Shown in pieces: positions 7,903 through 17,769 of a stretch of 64,000 nt of DNA (position 1 is the stretch's first letter; every line of letters starts with the position of its first letter). The notes under the pieces were generated by a model, which did not search any database, was not told where the DNA came from, and saw only the letters and a list, made by a program, of their open reading frames with translations. The translations under genes and the position numbers were made by a program. Location: positions 933,803 to 997,802 of the forward strand of contig NZ_NAPS01000001.1 of the NCBI RefSeq assembly GCF_004323185.1, written 5' to 3'. Origin of the DNA: Westiellopsis prolifica IICB1 (GTDB lineage: Bacteria > Cyanobacteriota > Cyanobacteriia > Cyanobacteriales > Nostocaceae).

Positions 7903-10200
7903 CTAGGCTTCGATGACTACCCGGAGATTACCGCGTTTTTTGGCGACGCGGCAAGCTGTGGTGTTACCGGAACGCTCGAATTCTAAATCAAGGATGGTGG
8001 GACCGACTCGCAAATTATGCAGGGACAAGCGTTTAATTGACTCTGGTAAAGCAGGGTCGATAATTCGTAAGCAGTTGTTGGGCGCATCTGGGACTAGATT
8101 CACCATCATATGCAGCAACTGAAAAACACTACCTGTAGCCCAAGCTTGGGGTGTACAAGCAACTGGATACTGTACAGGACAGCTGTCATCAGTGGTACGC
8201 TCGAAACCGCAAAACAACTCTGGAGGGCGATTATAAGACTGCTTTTTAGTCATGTCGAATAAACCTTCAAAAAGTTCCAAGGCTTGATCGACTAAACCGA
8301 GCGATCGCAATCCCATGGCAATTAAAGAATTATCATGGGGCCAGACAGAACCAATATGGTATCCCATCGGATTATAAGCAGGTGACAAGCTGCTGAGGGT
8401 GCGAATACCCCAGCCATTAAACATATCTGGTGCGCGTAAGCGTTCGGCGACACTGTAAGCTTTTTCTGGCGTAAAAATACCCAAGTGTAGACAATGACCA
8501 GGATTGGAGGTAATACTGTCTACCTGTTTCCCATCTCCATCTAAAGCTAAAGCACAGAAATCTTGGTCTTCCATCCAAAAATCTCTGTTGAAGCGCAGTT
8601 TAAGATTTTTGGCTTCTTCTAGCCAACGATCTGATAAATCTAAGCGCTTTTTCATTCTAGCAATTTCTGCCAAACGCATTTTGGCTGCGTAGACGTAACC
8701 TTGGACTTCACAAAGAGCGATCGCCCCGTTGGCTAAATCGCCTTTACGATTGACAATACAATCACCAGAATCTTTCCAGCCTTGGTTAGCTAAACCACGT
8801 TTGGATTTACGCTGATAGCTGAGGTAGCCAGTTTCTTTAATGTTGCGATCAATCCAATCCATCGCTGCCAATGCATTCGGCCATAAGTATTCTAAAGTTT
8901 CTGTATCATGTGTCCATGCATAATACTCGGCGTATAGCATCAGCCACAAAGGAGTAGCATCAACAGTACCATAGTATGGAGTGTGGGGGATTTCCTGACA
9001 CCGGGCTAATTCTCCCAAACGTAATTCGTGGAGAATTTTACCTGGTTGTTCGTCGCGCCACTCATCTTCGGCTTTACCTTGATATTTAGATAACAGAATC
9101 AGAGTTTCTTTGGCAATTTCAGGATTTAGCATCAAAGTTTGGGAAGCTGTGATGATAGAATCCCGACCAAATAATGCTGAATACCAAGGTACTCCCGCCG
9201 ACACAGTTTTATATTTGCCAAAGGACTGACGCAACAAATACATGTCTTCTTCGGCGCGTTCAATCACACGATTGACAACACCTTTTTCGTCCGTGCGAAT
9301 ACGTGTAATTTGTTGCACCCAATTTTGCTCTTCCATGATCTCAGCAGCTTTTGCTTGACCCAAGGTAACAGGAGCGCTGACAGTAGAACTGGGCTTGTTA
9401 TTTGTGAGCATATTGACTCGATAGCCCAATTTTTGTTTTTCGTGCGATGCTAACTCTAGCTGCCAAATTGCGGTGTAACCTTTGAAAGTGTCTGGTAGTC
9501 GATGCTGGAAATTAATCCGAGATTCCATCACCAAGCCATCTACACCCTGGTAAGCCAGTGTTAAAGATTTATCGTCGGATGCAGCAGGGTGAATTTTCAG
9601 AGGTGAAGCACCATCCAAGGAAACTGCTGTATCTTCCTCAAAAGTCGGCTCAATCAGACGCAAAAGCTTTCCTCGCTTTTCTCTACCAAAACCTCTGACT
9701 TCAAATAAATCAGCAAAATCGCCATCAAAGCTAATACTCAGTTCAAAATTGATTGTACTTGTGCTATAATTCGATACTTCTAATTCCTCAAAAAGTGCGC
9801 CATTCAGGACTAGTTCTCGGCGGATCCCGATTGTTTCAGCTTGGAGGCGATCATCGATTCTCGGATTAGTACATAAAACTGACAGTGAAAAACCCTTGTC
9901 AGCAGTACTACTTAATAACACAGGCGATCGCCCATCAATTTGCAACTCTAAGCGGCTCAAAAATCGTGTATCAGCACAAAATAGCCCCATACTAGGGTTG
10001 CCTTCAGTGAGCGAACACGCAGAAATATTACCTAGAGTATCTGTAACGAAAAATAAGTCATCATCTTTAACAGTCAGTGTCAACTGCGCTCTTTCGCTAA
10101 TGACACAAGGCCATTCAGGTATAGGTAGTAGTTCTGCGGGGACAAAAGTTTTTCCATCCAGAAAAATCCTCTCCGGTGTCATCAATATATCCGGTGTCAT
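7903..10200 (-). CDS. Glycogen debranching enzyme-like / amylo-alpha-1,6-glucosidase family protein
   Basis: A 765-residue cytoplasmic protein. The N-terminal beta-rich domain (about residues 40-245, with FFVTDTLGNISACSLTEGNPSMG and CADTRFLSRLEL) is the glycogen-debranching N-terminal type. The C-terminal alpha/alpha-barrel (about 290-720) shows VPWYSALFGRDSIITASQ, YYGTVDATPLWLMLYAEY, NQGWKDSGDCIV and YHIGSVWPHDNSLIAMGL, as in the trehalase/glucoamylase-like clan. Relatives act on alpha-glucans or glycosides such as glucosylglycerate, so glycogen debranching is one possibility and not established. A second ATG six codons in is an equally possible start. It is divergent from a sensor kinase gene. 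Confidence 0.85.
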   Translation of the reverse strand: MTPDILMTPERIFLDGKTFVPAELLPIPEWPCVISERAQLTLTVKDDDLFFVTDTLGNISACSLTEGNPSMGLFCADTRFLSRLELQIDGRSPVLLSSTADKGFSLSVLCTNPRIDDRLQAETIGIRRELVLNGALFEELEVSNYSTSTINFELSISFDGDFADLFEVRGFGREKRGKLLRLIEPTFEEDTAVSLDGASPLKIHPAASDDKSLTLAYQGVDGLVMESRINFQHRLPDTFKGYTAIWQLELASHEKQKLGYRVNMLTNNKPSSTVSAPVTLGQAKAAEIMEEQNWVQQITRIRTDEKGVVNRVIERAEEDMYLLRQSFGKYKTVSAGVPWYSALFGRDSIITASQTLMLNPEIAKETLILLSKYQGKAEDEWRDEQPGKILHELRLGELARCQEIPHTPYYGTVDATPLWLMLYAEYYAWTHDTETLEYLWPNALAAMDWIDRNIKETGYLSYQRKSKRGLANQGWKDSGDCIVNRKGDLANGAIALCEVQGYVYAAKMRLAEIARMKKRLDLSDRWLEEAKNLKLRFNRDFWMEDQDFCALALDGDGKQVDSITSNPGHCLHLGIFTPEKAYSVAERLRAPDMFNGWGIRTLSSLSPAYNPMGYHIGSVWPHDNSLIAMGLRSLGLVDQALELFEGLFDMTKKQSYNRPPELFCGFERTTDDSCPVQYPVACTPQAWATGSVFQLLHMMVNLVPDAPNNCLRIIDPALPESIKRLSLHNLRVGPTILDLEFERSGNTTACRVAKKRGNLRVVIEA

Positions 10201-10656
10201 CAGCCAGTATTCCGTATAAAATATATATTTTTCAGGTTCAGTTGAGCGTCAACATCAAAAAAGACGCGTGATCAAAACTTTGTGAGTTATGCTACCAAAA
10301 ATAAATGATAATCACATTTAGCTAGTGGGCAAAAACGCATCAAAGTCAGATTATCAAATCTTTATAATTCTAAAGTGAAATAAAAATTTGCGTAGAAAAA
10401 CACAAAACACAGGAACTTTCATCTCAATTTTTTGATTGAGTTTTTGAGTTTCTCGGCAATGAATCTTGTTCATTGTTCCGCCTCCACGACTTTTGCGTGA
10501 TTGCGTTCTTACCCAATTTACAGCGTCGCTCTGCTGGCAGTGTTCACCATTCTTTACATATTGCAACGAAATGCTTGATTTGAAAGGCCGTTGTAATTTG
10601 TACAATGCAGCTGTGACGTGAATCATGTCCAGAATTGTGGCTCTTTTAGGACGTTC
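10201..10656. other. Divergent intergenic region, no gene seen
   Basis: This 456-base region separates the debranching-like gene from the DICT kinase gene. It must hold both promoters. A 90-codon minus-strand frame at 10354-10626 looks like chance. No clear hairpin or operator was found. Confidence 0.6.
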
Positions 10657-12654
10657 ATGAGCATTTCAACTTCCGTGCTGAGTGATTTGCTACAGGCTAT
10701 ACCCAACCTGCGGCCCCAACTATACTTCAAAGCATCGCTAACAGCCTTATCCCACGCGATGGAGGATCAGGTTTTAGCTGCTACTCTAGAGCAGCCTTTG
10801 ATAATTGCTAGCTTTCAAAGAGAGCGATTTTATCGTCAGGAAGCTCATCGCTATCAGCGACTTGCCCAGCGAAGTAATCAGGTATATGTATTATCTGCGC
10901 CAGAAACTGATTTTACTAACAGCTCGGAATTTTACGAAAAGGTCGCTTTTGAACCAGATGATGCTCTCAGCCAAGAGTGGCATTTGGTAGTCATAGCTCA
11001 AAACTATGCTACTTGTTTAGTCTGTCGGGAAAGTCTTGGTTCTTTAGCTAAGAATAGGGAAATACGAGAATTAAGCCCTGGTTTGGATATGGACGCGGCG
11101 CGAAGATTTGAAGGAATTTGGACAGCGGAACGGGGAGTCAGCCTCAAAGCTGCCGAACTTTTGCTAAAGCGGATTTTAGCCTATAGACCAGAGTTAAGAG
11201 ATAAAATCGATCAAGCATGTCAGCGCTTTGGTCTCGGAGGGCGCAAGAGTAGCAACAGAGCCAAGCAATTACTGAGTGAATACGCTTGCGATATTGATAC
11301 CGATCCGTTTGTGCAACGTTTAGTGACTTATTTGCAAGCGAGTCAATACAAATTGCATAAAGCTTACCGTTCGATTTCTGCCCAAGCACGAAAAGAAAGA
11401 TTAGTCAACTCAATTAGTACCGCAATTAGGCGATCGCTCGATCCTCACGAAATTCTCAGGGTAGCAGCCCAAGAATTAGGACAAAACTTAGGGGCTTGTC
11501 GTTGTTTAATTTACCGCGCTCAAGCTACAGACGCCCAAGCCATCATTGAACACGAGTTTTTAATTCCCGGTGTTTTGTCTTTTTTGGGACAAACTTGGCC
11601 TTTAGAAAACAATCCTCTGTTTGAGGAAGTGGTCATCCAGAGTGAAGGTGTCCGAGTTGTTGATACTTTCAACGACTCGCGGGTAATTAACTCGAAAGCG
11701 CTGTGGCAAATTGTCGAGAGATATGGGATTCGCTCTTGGCTGATGGAACCAGTGCTTTTTCAAGGGCGGCTATTGGGTATAGTAGAATTGCATTATTGTG
11801 GTGAAACTCCCCATGATTGGCAGGCTGGTGAATTAGATTTAGTAGAAGCGATCGCCACTCACATCGGAACTGCTCTAATTCAAGCCGAAGCCTACGCCAA
11901 TCTTGGAGAACTCAACAAACAATTAGAAGCCCTAGATCGTACACGTAGCAACCTGATCGCCATCACCGGTCATGAATTACGTACACCTCTATCCACAATT
12001 CAGGTGTGCTTGGAAAGTCTGGCTACCGAACCAGATATGCCCTTAGAATTGCGCCAGGTAATGCTAAACACCGCTCTTTCCGACTCCGAACGGATGCGAA
12101 AGCTGATCCAAGATTTCCTCACGCTTTCCAACTTAGAAAGTGGGCGAGTAGAATGGCATCCTGAATCACTAACCTTACAAGAGTGTGTCGATTTAGCCCT
12201 AAGTCGTCTTCGCACCCGCTTGGCAGGGGATGAAAAATTGCCCCAGATTACAACAGAATTAGCACGTAACCTACCTTTAGTCAAAGCTGACGGTGATTGG
12301 TTGGTCGAAGTCATCGCCAAACTCGTAGACAACGCTTGCAAATTCACACCACCCAATGGGCTAATTACCATCAAAGCCGTTCGCAATGACGCGCCAATGG
12401 TTGAAGTCACTGTAGCAGACACAGGACGAGGTATTGAACCCAATCGCTTAGAAATTGTATTTGACCGCTTTTATCAAGAAGAGGGAGCGCTCAGACGTAG
12501 CACAGGCGGTACAGGTCTGGGTTTAGCAATATGTCGTCAAATTGTCAATGGCTGGGGAGGTGATATTTGGGCAGAATCCGAGGGCAAAAACCAGGGTAGT
12601 CAGTTTCATTTCACCATACCCATCGTTGAGGTTAATCCAAAATCCAAAATCTAA
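10657..12654 (+). CDS. DICT-GAF sensor histidine kinase
   Basis: A 665-residue soluble sensor kinase. The N-terminal region ([24 protein letters not shown]..., about residues 1-130) matches the DICT sensory domain of cyanobacterial signalling proteins. A GAF domain lies near residues 265-405 ([22 protein letters not shown]). The kinase core follows: phosphoacceptor His439 in [12 protein letters not shown] box [13 protein letters not shown]1 [12 protein letters not shown] box FDRFYQ and G2 [13 protein letters not shown]. There is no membrane segment, so the input is cytoplasmic, and no response regulator is adjacent. A GTG at 10618 would add 13 residues. The light- or redox-type signal is only inferred from domain type. 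Confidence 0.88.
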   Translation: MSISTSVLSDLLQAIPNLRPQLYFKASLTALSHAMEDQVLAATLEQPLIIASFQRERFYRQEAHRYQRLAQRSNQVYVLSAPETDFTNSSEFYEKVAFEPDDALSQEWHLVVIAQNYATCLVCRESLGSLAKNREIRELSPGLDMDAARRFEGIWTAERGVSLKAAELLLKRILAYRPELRDKIDQACQRFGLGGRKSSNRAKQLLSEYACDIDTDPFVQRLVTYLQASQYKLHKAYRSISAQARKERLVNSISTAIRRSLDPHEILRVAAQELGQNLGACRCLIYRAQATDAQAIIEHEFLIPGVLSFLGQTWPLENNPLFEEVVIQSEGVRVVDTFNDSRVINSKALWQIVERYGIRSWLMEPVLFQGRLLGIVELHYCGETPHDWQAGELDLVEAIATHIGTALIQAEAYANLGELNKQLEALDRTRSNLIAITGHELRTPLSTIQVCLESLATEPDMPLELRQVMLNTALSDSERMRKLIQDFLTLSNLESGRVEWHPESLTLQECVDLALSRLRTRLAGDEKLPQITTELARNLPLVKADGDWLVEVIAKLVDNACKFTPPNGLITIKAVRNDAPMVEVTVADTGRGIEPNRLEIVFDRFYQEEGALRRSTGGTGLGLAICRQIVNGWGGDIWAESEGKNQGSQFHFTIPIVEVNPKSKI

Positions 12655-12684
12655 AATCTAAAATTCAAAATTGTTTGACCAACT

Positions 12685-12702
12685 GTTACAGTTCCTTACA
12701 CA
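12685..12702 (+). promoter_or_regulatory. Possible HLR1 (RpaB) site upstream of psaD
   Basis: GTTACAGT-TC-CTTACACA fits the HLR1 layout of two 8-base direct repeats (G/T)TTACA(T/A)(T/A) separated by two bases, with mismatches at the ends of both halves and at the first base of the second. It lies 60 bases before the psaD start. HLR1 sites bound by the response regulator RpaB control photosystem I genes in other cyanobacteria. Confidence 0.5.
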
Positions 12703-12761
12703 ATCGCCATATGTCCCCATCAGCGGTGTTACGATGCCGTAAAAACGTTGAGAGACGCTTT

Positions 12762-13184
12762 ATGGCAGAAACACTTTCTGGACAAACTCCGAAATTTGGC
12801 GGCAGCACTGGCGGTCTGCTCAAAAAAGCAGAAGTCGAAGAAAAATACGCTATCACTTGGACTAGCCCGAAAGAGCAAGTCTTTGAAATGCCTACAGGTG
12901 GCGCTGCCGTTATGTCGCAAGGACAAAACTTGCTATATTTAGCTCGTAAAGAGCAATGCATTGCTCTAGGTGGACAACTCCGGAAATTCAAAATCACAGA
13001 TTACAAAATTTACCGGATTTATCCTAACGGCGAAACGGTCTACATTCATCCGGCTGATGGTGTCTTCCCTGAGAAAGTCAACGCAGGTCGGGAGAAAGTA
13101 CGTTACAACGATCGCAGAATCGGTCAAAATCCCAGTCCTTCTAAAGTCAAGTTCAGTGGCACAGCTACCTACGACGCTCCTTAA
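12762..13184 (+). CDS. psaD: Photosystem I subunit II (PsaD)
   Basis: A 140-residue stromal-side subunit of photosystem I that docks ferredoxin. The start [20 protein letters not shown] is the family N-terminus. The core [31 protein letters not shown] and the basic C-terminal clamp ([30 protein letters not shown]) are diagnostic. The open frame extends 29 codons upstream, but those residues are not part of PsaD. It is monocistronic by context: a large hairpin follows, then trpE after 459 bases. Confidence 0.97.
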   Translation: MAETLSGQTPKFGGSTGGLLKKAEVEEKYAITWTSPKEQVFEMPTGGAAVMSQGQNLLYLARKEQCIALGGQLRKFKITDYKIYRIYPNGETVYIHPADGVFPEKVNAGREKVRYNDRRIGQNPSPSKVKFSGTATYDAP

Positions 13185-13212
13185 TTGATACTGAATTAAG
13201 GAAATAGTCACT

Positions 13213-13304
13213 AACGCAGACACGGTAAACTAAAGACACGGAGATACGGGGAAAATGTTTCTCAAACTTTCTCCGTTTCGCCGCGTCTTTTAGTCTCCGC
13301 GTTT
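13213..13304. repeat. Large imperfect inverted repeat after psaD
   Basis: Left arm ACTAAAGACACGGAGATACG and right arm CGCCGCGTCTTTTAGT, with flanking pairs, form an imperfect stem of about 26 base pairs starting 28 bases after the psaD stop. The sequence style (GACACGG/CCGCGTC) is that of dispersed cyanobacterial palindromes. It may serve as the psaD terminator. Confidence 0.7.
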
Positions 13305-13402
13305 GCCCTATATTGCTAACCTAACTAGAGTTTGCTGAAAATAATTAAGAATTAATAACTAAAGTAGTACAAGTTCTGAAATATAAAATATAAAATCTAT
13401 CC

Positions 13403-13430
13403 AGCCCTACAGTCAGCTCTTCGTAGGGCT
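13403..13430 (+). terminator. Hairpin with T-rich tail
   Basis: A perfect 8-base stem AGCCCTAC/GTAGGGCT with a 12-base loop is followed by AGTGTTATTTT. It lies 218 bases after psaD and before trpE, and is the best intrinsic terminator candidate in the gap. Confidence 0.5.
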
Positions 13431-13552
13431 AGTGTTATTTTATGGTTTGGCTTTAGTGTTTAATCATTGAAATAAGTGCCTAAATAAATTAATTACACCT
13501 CATAGATATGGAAACAAGAAATAAAGATTAGGGAAAAGAAAATCCACACCCA

Positions 13553-13630
13553 TTCCCTGTTCTCTGTTCCCTGTTCCCTGTTCCCTGTTCCCTGTTCCCT
13601 GTTCCCTGTTCCCTGTTCCCTGTTCCCTGT
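13553..13630. repeat. TTCCCTG heptamer array abutting trpE
   Basis: About eleven copies of TTCCCTG, the first slightly altered, end 13 bases before the trpE ATG. The array replaces any obvious Shine-Dalgarno sequence and would be part of the trpE leader if transcription starts upstream. Confidence 0.95.
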
Positions 13631-13643
13631 TTTTGATGATTTT

Positions 13644-15167
13644 ATGATTTTCCCTGATTTCTCTCAATTCTGCGAATTAGCTAAAAATGGTAATTTTGTC
13701 CCGGTATATCAGGAATGGGTAGCAGATTTAGATACACCAGTTTCCGCTTGGTATAAAGTTTGTGCTGGACAACCTTATAGTTTTTTGTTGGAATCGGTAG
13801 AAGGTGGAGAAAATATCGGGCGTTATAGTTTGTTGGGTTGTGATCCACTGTGGATTTTAGAAGTTAGGGGCGATCGCACGACTCAAATGCACCGTGATGG
13901 TTCACAAGTTGTATTTACGGGTGATCCATTTGCAGCTTTAACAAAATGTTTAGAACCTTTTTATCCTGTGAAATTACCCCAGCTACCACCGGGAATTGGT
14001 GGTTTATTTGGGTTTTGGGGGTATGAATTAATCAATTGGATTGAGCCGCGTGTACCAATTCATCCACAAGATGACCGTAATATTCCTGATGCTGTGTGGA
14101 TGCAGGTAGACCATCTGTTAATTTTTGACCAAGTGAAGCGGAAAATTTGGGCTGTTGCTTACGCCGATTTGCGTGATCCAGATGTAGATTTACAAACAGC
14201 CTATCAAAAGGCTTGCGATCGCGTGACTCGCATGGTCGATAAATTATCTCTGCCTTTATCTGGACAAAATACTTTATTAGAATGGAATCCTCCAGGAAGT
14301 AACAGAGTAACGGAAGTACCAGGAGTAGAAGAGTATCAGAGTAATTTCACCCGTCAGAAATTTTGTAACAGCGTTCAAAAGGCAAAAGAATACATCAAAG
14401 CTGGGGATATCTTTCAGGTAGTAATTTCCCAGCGCTTATCAACAGAATACACAGGCGATCCTTTTGCTTTGTATCGTTCTCTGCGTCAGATTAATCCTTC
14501 TCCTTACATGGCATTTTTCAACTTCCAGGATTGGCAAATTATTGGTTCGAGTCCAGAAGTCATGGTAAAAGCCGAACGCGATTTTGAAGGAGATTTATTG
14601 GCTACAGTGCGTCCGATTGCTGGTACTCGTCCACGGGGTAAAACACCCCAGCAAGACATAGCTTTAGCAGAAGAATTACTCAAAGATCCCAAAGAAATAG
14701 CCGAACATGTCATGCTTGTTGACTTGGGACGTAATGATTTAGGGCGTGTGTGCCAAAGCGGTACGGTGAAGGTAGATGAGTTAATGATCATTGAACGCTA
14801 CTCCCATGTGATGCACATTGTTAGCAATGTAGTGGGTAAATTAGCACCTGGTAAAACAGCTTGGGATTTACTCAAAGCTTGTTTCCCAGCTGGAACAGTT
14901 AGCGGCGCACCCAAAATTCGCGCAATGGAGATTATCAATGAGTTAGAACCGAGCCGGCGCGGTGTGTATTCCGGTGTGTATGGATATTACGATTTTGAAG
15001 GACAATTGAATTCTGCGATCGCCATTCGCACAATGATTCTACGGAATAATACGGTATATGTCCAAGCCGGCGCAGGGTTGGTAGCTGATTCTGAACCAGA
15101 AAAAGAATACGAAGAAACTTTGAATAAAGCTAGAGGTTTGTTAGAAGCAATACGTTGTTTGCGTTAA
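13644..15167 (+). CDS. trpE: Anthranilate synthase component I
   Basis: A 507-residue chorismate-using enzyme making anthranilate, the first step to tryptophan, with the TrpG amidotransferase subunit. The N-terminal part contains the LLES feedback element (YSFLLESVEGGENIGRYSLLG, about residues 46-66), which in TrpE proteins binds tryptophan. The catalytic part has AKEYIKAGDIFQVVISQR, PSPYMAFF, IGSSPEVMV, TVRPIAGTRPRG, LVDLGRNDLGRV, the active-site segment FPAGTVSGAPKIRAMEII and VQAGAGLVADSEPEKEYEE. These identify TrpE rather than PabB. It stands alone. The start follows a heptamer array with no clear ribosome site. Confidence 0.95.
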   Translation: MIFPDFSQFCELAKNGNFVPVYQEWVADLDTPVSAWYKVCAGQPYSFLLESVEGGENIGRYSLLGCDPLWILEVRGDRTTQMHRDGSQVVFTGDPFAALTKCLEPFYPVKLPQLPPGIGGLFGFWGYELINWIEPRVPIHPQDDRNIPDAVWMQVDHLLIFDQVKRKIWAVAYADLRDPDVDLQTAYQKACDRVTRMVDKLSLPLSGQNTLLEWNPPGSNRVTEVPGVEEYQSNFTRQKFCNSVQKAKEYIKAGDIFQVVISQRLSTEYTGDPFALYRSLRQINPSPYMAFFNFQDWQIIGSSPEVMVKAERDFEGDLLATVRPIAGTRPRGKTPQQDIALAEELLKDPKEIAEHVMLVDLGRNDLGRVCQSGTVKVDELMIIERYSHVMHIVSNVVGKLAPGKTAWDLLKACFPAGTVSGAPKIRAMEIINELEPSRRGVYSGVYGYYDFEGQLNSAIAIRTMILRNNTVYVQAGAGLVADSEPEKEYEETLNKARGLLEAIRCLR

Positions 15168-15185
15168 AAATATAAATATAAAAAT

Positions 15186-15962
15186 TTATTGACTAACCAA
15201 TGAAGCAGAATCTTGATCCAAAAATAATGTTGCTTGAGAATATTTGCGAAGAACAGAAGCAGGACAAGCTGTACTAATATTTTCTTGTAGCATCTGTTGC
15301 ACTATTTTAGCTTTATGCTTTCCTGGTGCAAGACAGAAAATTTTGTTTGCAGAGCAAATCATGGGAATCGTAACTGTAAAAGCATATTTTGGTACAGCTT
15401 CTAAACTTGGAAAATGGCCTTGCTTGACTTGCTGTTCGTGATTAGCTTGATCTAATTTCACTAATTTCACACTGTCAGCATCTTGGAAATTAGCCACAGA
15501 TGGATCGTTGAAAGCAATGTGTCCGTTTTCTCCCACACCTAAACAACATAAATCAATTGGTTGTGCTTGCAATAATTTGCTGTAGCGATCGCATTCTACT
15601 AGAGGTTCTAAAGCGTTACCTTCGATATAGTGAAATTCTTTCAAATTGACTCGTTTGTGAAAACGTTCTCGTAGATAGTGTCGAAAACTAGCAGGATGAT
15701 CAGCAGAAATTCCTAAGTATTCATCCAAATGGAAACAAGTAACCCGTGACCAATCTATACCACCGAATGCTATCAATGCATTGAGAAATTTTATCTGAGA
15801 ATTACCTGTGGCTAGCAATACAGCAGCATGACCATTTTTTTGGAGGATTTCTTGTAAATAATTCCGGGCAATTTCTGCTACATTATCGGCTAATTCAGTT
15901 TCACACTTGTAAATTTGCACATTCAGGTCATCAACACGAAAAACTTTTTTGGTGACTGGCAT
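15186..15962 (-). CDS. nagB: Glucosamine-6-phosphate deaminase
   Basis: A 258-residue enzyme of the NagB/6-phosphogluconolactonase fold that converts glucosamine 6-phosphate to fructose 6-phosphate and ammonia. Diagnostic segments are VLLATGNSQIKFLNAL (phosphate loop), CFHLDEYLGISADHPASFRHYLRERF with the catalytic Asp, and CLGVGENGHIAFNDPSVANF. The C-terminal IFCLAPGKHKAKIVQQML carries another sugar-phosphate contact. It converges with trpE across 18 bases and reads alone, with no nagA nearby. Confidence 0.92.
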   Translation of the reverse strand: MPVTKKVFRVDDLNVQIYKCETELADNVAEIARNYLQEILQKNGHAAVLLATGNSQIKFLNALIAFGGIDWSRVTCFHLDEYLGISADHPASFRHYLRERFHKRVNLKEFHYIEGNALEPLVECDRYSKLLQAQPIDLCCLGVGENGHIAFNDPSVANFQDADSVKLVKLDQANHEQQVKQGHFPSLEAVPKYAFTVTIPMICSANKIFCLAPGKHKAKIVQQMLQENISTACPASVLRKYSQATLFLDQDSASLVSQ

Positions 15963-16020
15963 TGAATTATCAAAAATATAGTTTATTGTTTATAGACTCT
16001 TGGTTACATTTGAATTCTAA

Positions 16021-16140
16021 TTGAACCGCCCTTCGGGTTCGCCAGTCCCCCTACCCTTACGGGAAGCCGCTCCGCGTCTACGTGACGGAAACCGCCAAGA
16101 CGGGGGCTGGTCTCACCAAGACGCCGAGAACGCCAAGGAT
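16021..16140. repeat. GC-rich dispersed repeat
   Basis: This block (CGCCCTTCGGGTTCGCC... GAAGCCGCTCCGCGTCTACG) is far more GC-rich than its surroundings and contains several small palindromes. A relative in inverse orientation is at 24400-24540 (CACGTAGACGCG followed by GCGGCTTC). It is a dispersed non-coding repeat family. Confidence 0.75.
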
Positions 16141-16239
16141 TAATAGAGTGTGCGTAAGTTCTACAATTAAATGGTAAACAGATAAAAAGAACCGCTCTAA
16201 TCGCTACAATAAAGATTTGCAGTATTCTGCATCGAGATT

Positions 16240-17601
16240 ATGAAACTTCCTATCGTAGCTATTATTGGTCGCCCGAATGTGGGTAAATCGACTTTTGTCA
16301 ATCGTTTGGCGGGAGAGCAATCTGCTATTGTTTATGATCAACCGGGAGTAACGCGCGATCGCACATACTTACCTGCTTTTTGGCGCGATCGTGAATTTAT
16401 GGTTGTCGATACTGGTGGTTTAGTCTTTAATGATGACACCGAATTTTTACCATTAATTCGCCAACAAGCTATGGCTGCGCTTGCGGAAGCCAGTGCGGCA
16501 ATTTTTGTAGTTGACGGTATGACTGGATCGACAGCAGCTGACGAAGAAATCGCTACATGGTTACGACAACAACCTGTACCCGTGCTGTTGGCTGTAAATA
16601 AATGTGAATCTCCAGAACAAGGTTTAATCCAAGCTGCTGAATTTTGGAATTTAGGATTAGGTGAACCTTTCGCCGTCTCTGCTATTCATGGTAGTGGTAC
16701 GGGAGATTTGCTAGATGTATTGGTAAATTATTTACCACCAATTCAAAATATTCCAGACATTGATGAAATCAAAATCGCAATTGTCGGACGCCCAAATGTC
16801 GGAAAATCAAGCTTATTGAATGCTTTTGTTGGTGAACAGAGAGCAATTGTTAGCCCAATTTCTGGTACTACCCGCGATGCAATTGATACTAAGATAGAAC
16901 GTGATGGTAAAACCTATCTTTTGATCGACACCGCCGGAATTCGCAAAAAGAAAAACGTAGAATATGGGCCTGAGTTTTTTAGTATTAACCGCGCTTTTAA
17001 AGCAATTCGTCGCGCCGATGTAGTTTTATTGGTTGTTGATGCTATTGATGGTGTTACTGAACAAGACCAAAAATTAGCTGGACGGATAATCGAAGAAGGT
17101 CGGGCCTGTGTTCTTGTGGTCAATAAGTGGGACGCGGTAGACAAAGACTCTTATACTATCTACGATTACGAAAAACATTTGCAAGAAAGGCTGCATTTTA
17201 CTGAGTGGTCGGAAACTATTTTTGTTAGCGCTTTGACTGGACAAAGAGTAGAGAAGATTTTGGAATTGGTGGAGCAAGCAGCGGAGGAACATAAGCGTCG
17301 CGTCAGTACGTCGGTAATCAACGAAGTTCTAGAGGAAGCTGTTCGCTGGCATTCACCATCAGTCAGCCGTAGTGGCAAACAAGGTAAAATTTATTACGGT
17401 ACACAAGTTACCACTCGGCCACCGACAATAGCATTGTTTGTCAATGATGCTAAACGTTTTAACGATAACTACCGCCGCTATATCGAACGACAATTCCGAC
17501 AGCAATTAGGATTTAAGGGTACGCCGATCCGATTCTTCTGGCGGAGTAAAAAAGCACGAGATGTGGAAAATGCTAGTAATAATAGAGCAGCCCGCGTGTA
17601 A
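16240..17601 (+). CDS. der: Ribosome biogenesis GTPase Der (EngA)
   Basis: A 453-residue GTPase with two consecutive G domains, needed for maturation of the 50S ribosomal subunit. Domain 1 has [10 protein letters not shown] (residues 9-18), DTGG and NKCE. Domain 2 begins near residue 176 with [12 protein letters not shown], then [14 protein letters not shown] and NKWD. The C-terminal KH-like domain (from about 355) includes [20 protein letters not shown]. Lengths and order match Der. No partner gene is co-directional within 160 bases; the EcfT gene follows after a repeat-filled gap. Confidence 0.97.
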   Translation: MKLPIVAIIGRPNVGKSTFVNRLAGEQSAIVYDQPGVTRDRTYLPAFWRDREFMVVDTGGLVFNDDTEFLPLIRQQAMAALAEASAAIFVVDGMTGSTAADEEIATWLRQQPVPVLLAVNKCESPEQGLIQAAEFWNLGLGEPFAVSAIHGSGTGDLLDVLVNYLPPIQNIPDIDEIKIAIVGRPNVGKSSLLNAFVGEQRAIVSPISGTTRDAIDTKIERDGKTYLLIDTAGIRKKKNVEYGPEFFSINRAFKAIRRADVVLLVVDAIDGVTEQDQKLAGRIIEEGRACVLVVNKWDAVDKDSYTIYDYEKHLQERLHFTEWSETIFVSALTGQRVEKILELVEQAAEEHKRRVSTSVINEVLEEAVRWHSPSVSRSGKQGKIYYGTQVTTRPPTIALFVNDAKRFNDNYRRYIERQFRQQLGFKGTPIRFFWRSKKARDVENASNNRAARV

Positions 17602-17692
17602 TTATTGTTATTTGTCATTTGTCATTCGGATTTTAGATTTTGGATTGGTTCTTTATGAAATCTAGGAGCTTGTACCATCAACAGATGAGCAG

Positions 17693-17764
17693 CCAATTGA
17701 CCAATGATAAATAACCAATAACCAATCACCAATGACACTTGACCAATGACCAATGACCAATGAC
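17693..17764. repeat. ACCAATG-type heptamer array
   Basis: A run of degenerate heptamers (AATAACC, CAATGAC, CAATGACC) ends six bases before the EcfT start codon, so it probably forms part of that gene's leader. Confidence 0.85.
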
Positions 17765-17769
17765 TAAAC

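Noticed and set aside
10354..10626. 90-codon minus-strand frame between the debranching-like and DICT kinase genes
   Set aside because: Mixed composition, no recognisable motif, and it covers the presumed divergent promoter region.
12675..12761. Upstream extension of PsaD
   Set aside because: PsaD proteins begin at MAETLSG-like sequence; the extension covers the putative HLR1 site and is not conserved coding sequence as far as can be judged.
13553..13630. Tandem arrays considered as CRISPR
   Set aside because: The units are 7-10 bases with no unique spacers, and no cas gene is present; all such arrays in the window are simple tandem repeats.
16021..16140. GC-rich block considered as a tRNA or structured RNA gene
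   Set aside because: No cloverleaf or T-loop consensus can be drawn, and a related sequence recurs at 24400-24540 as a dispersed repeat.
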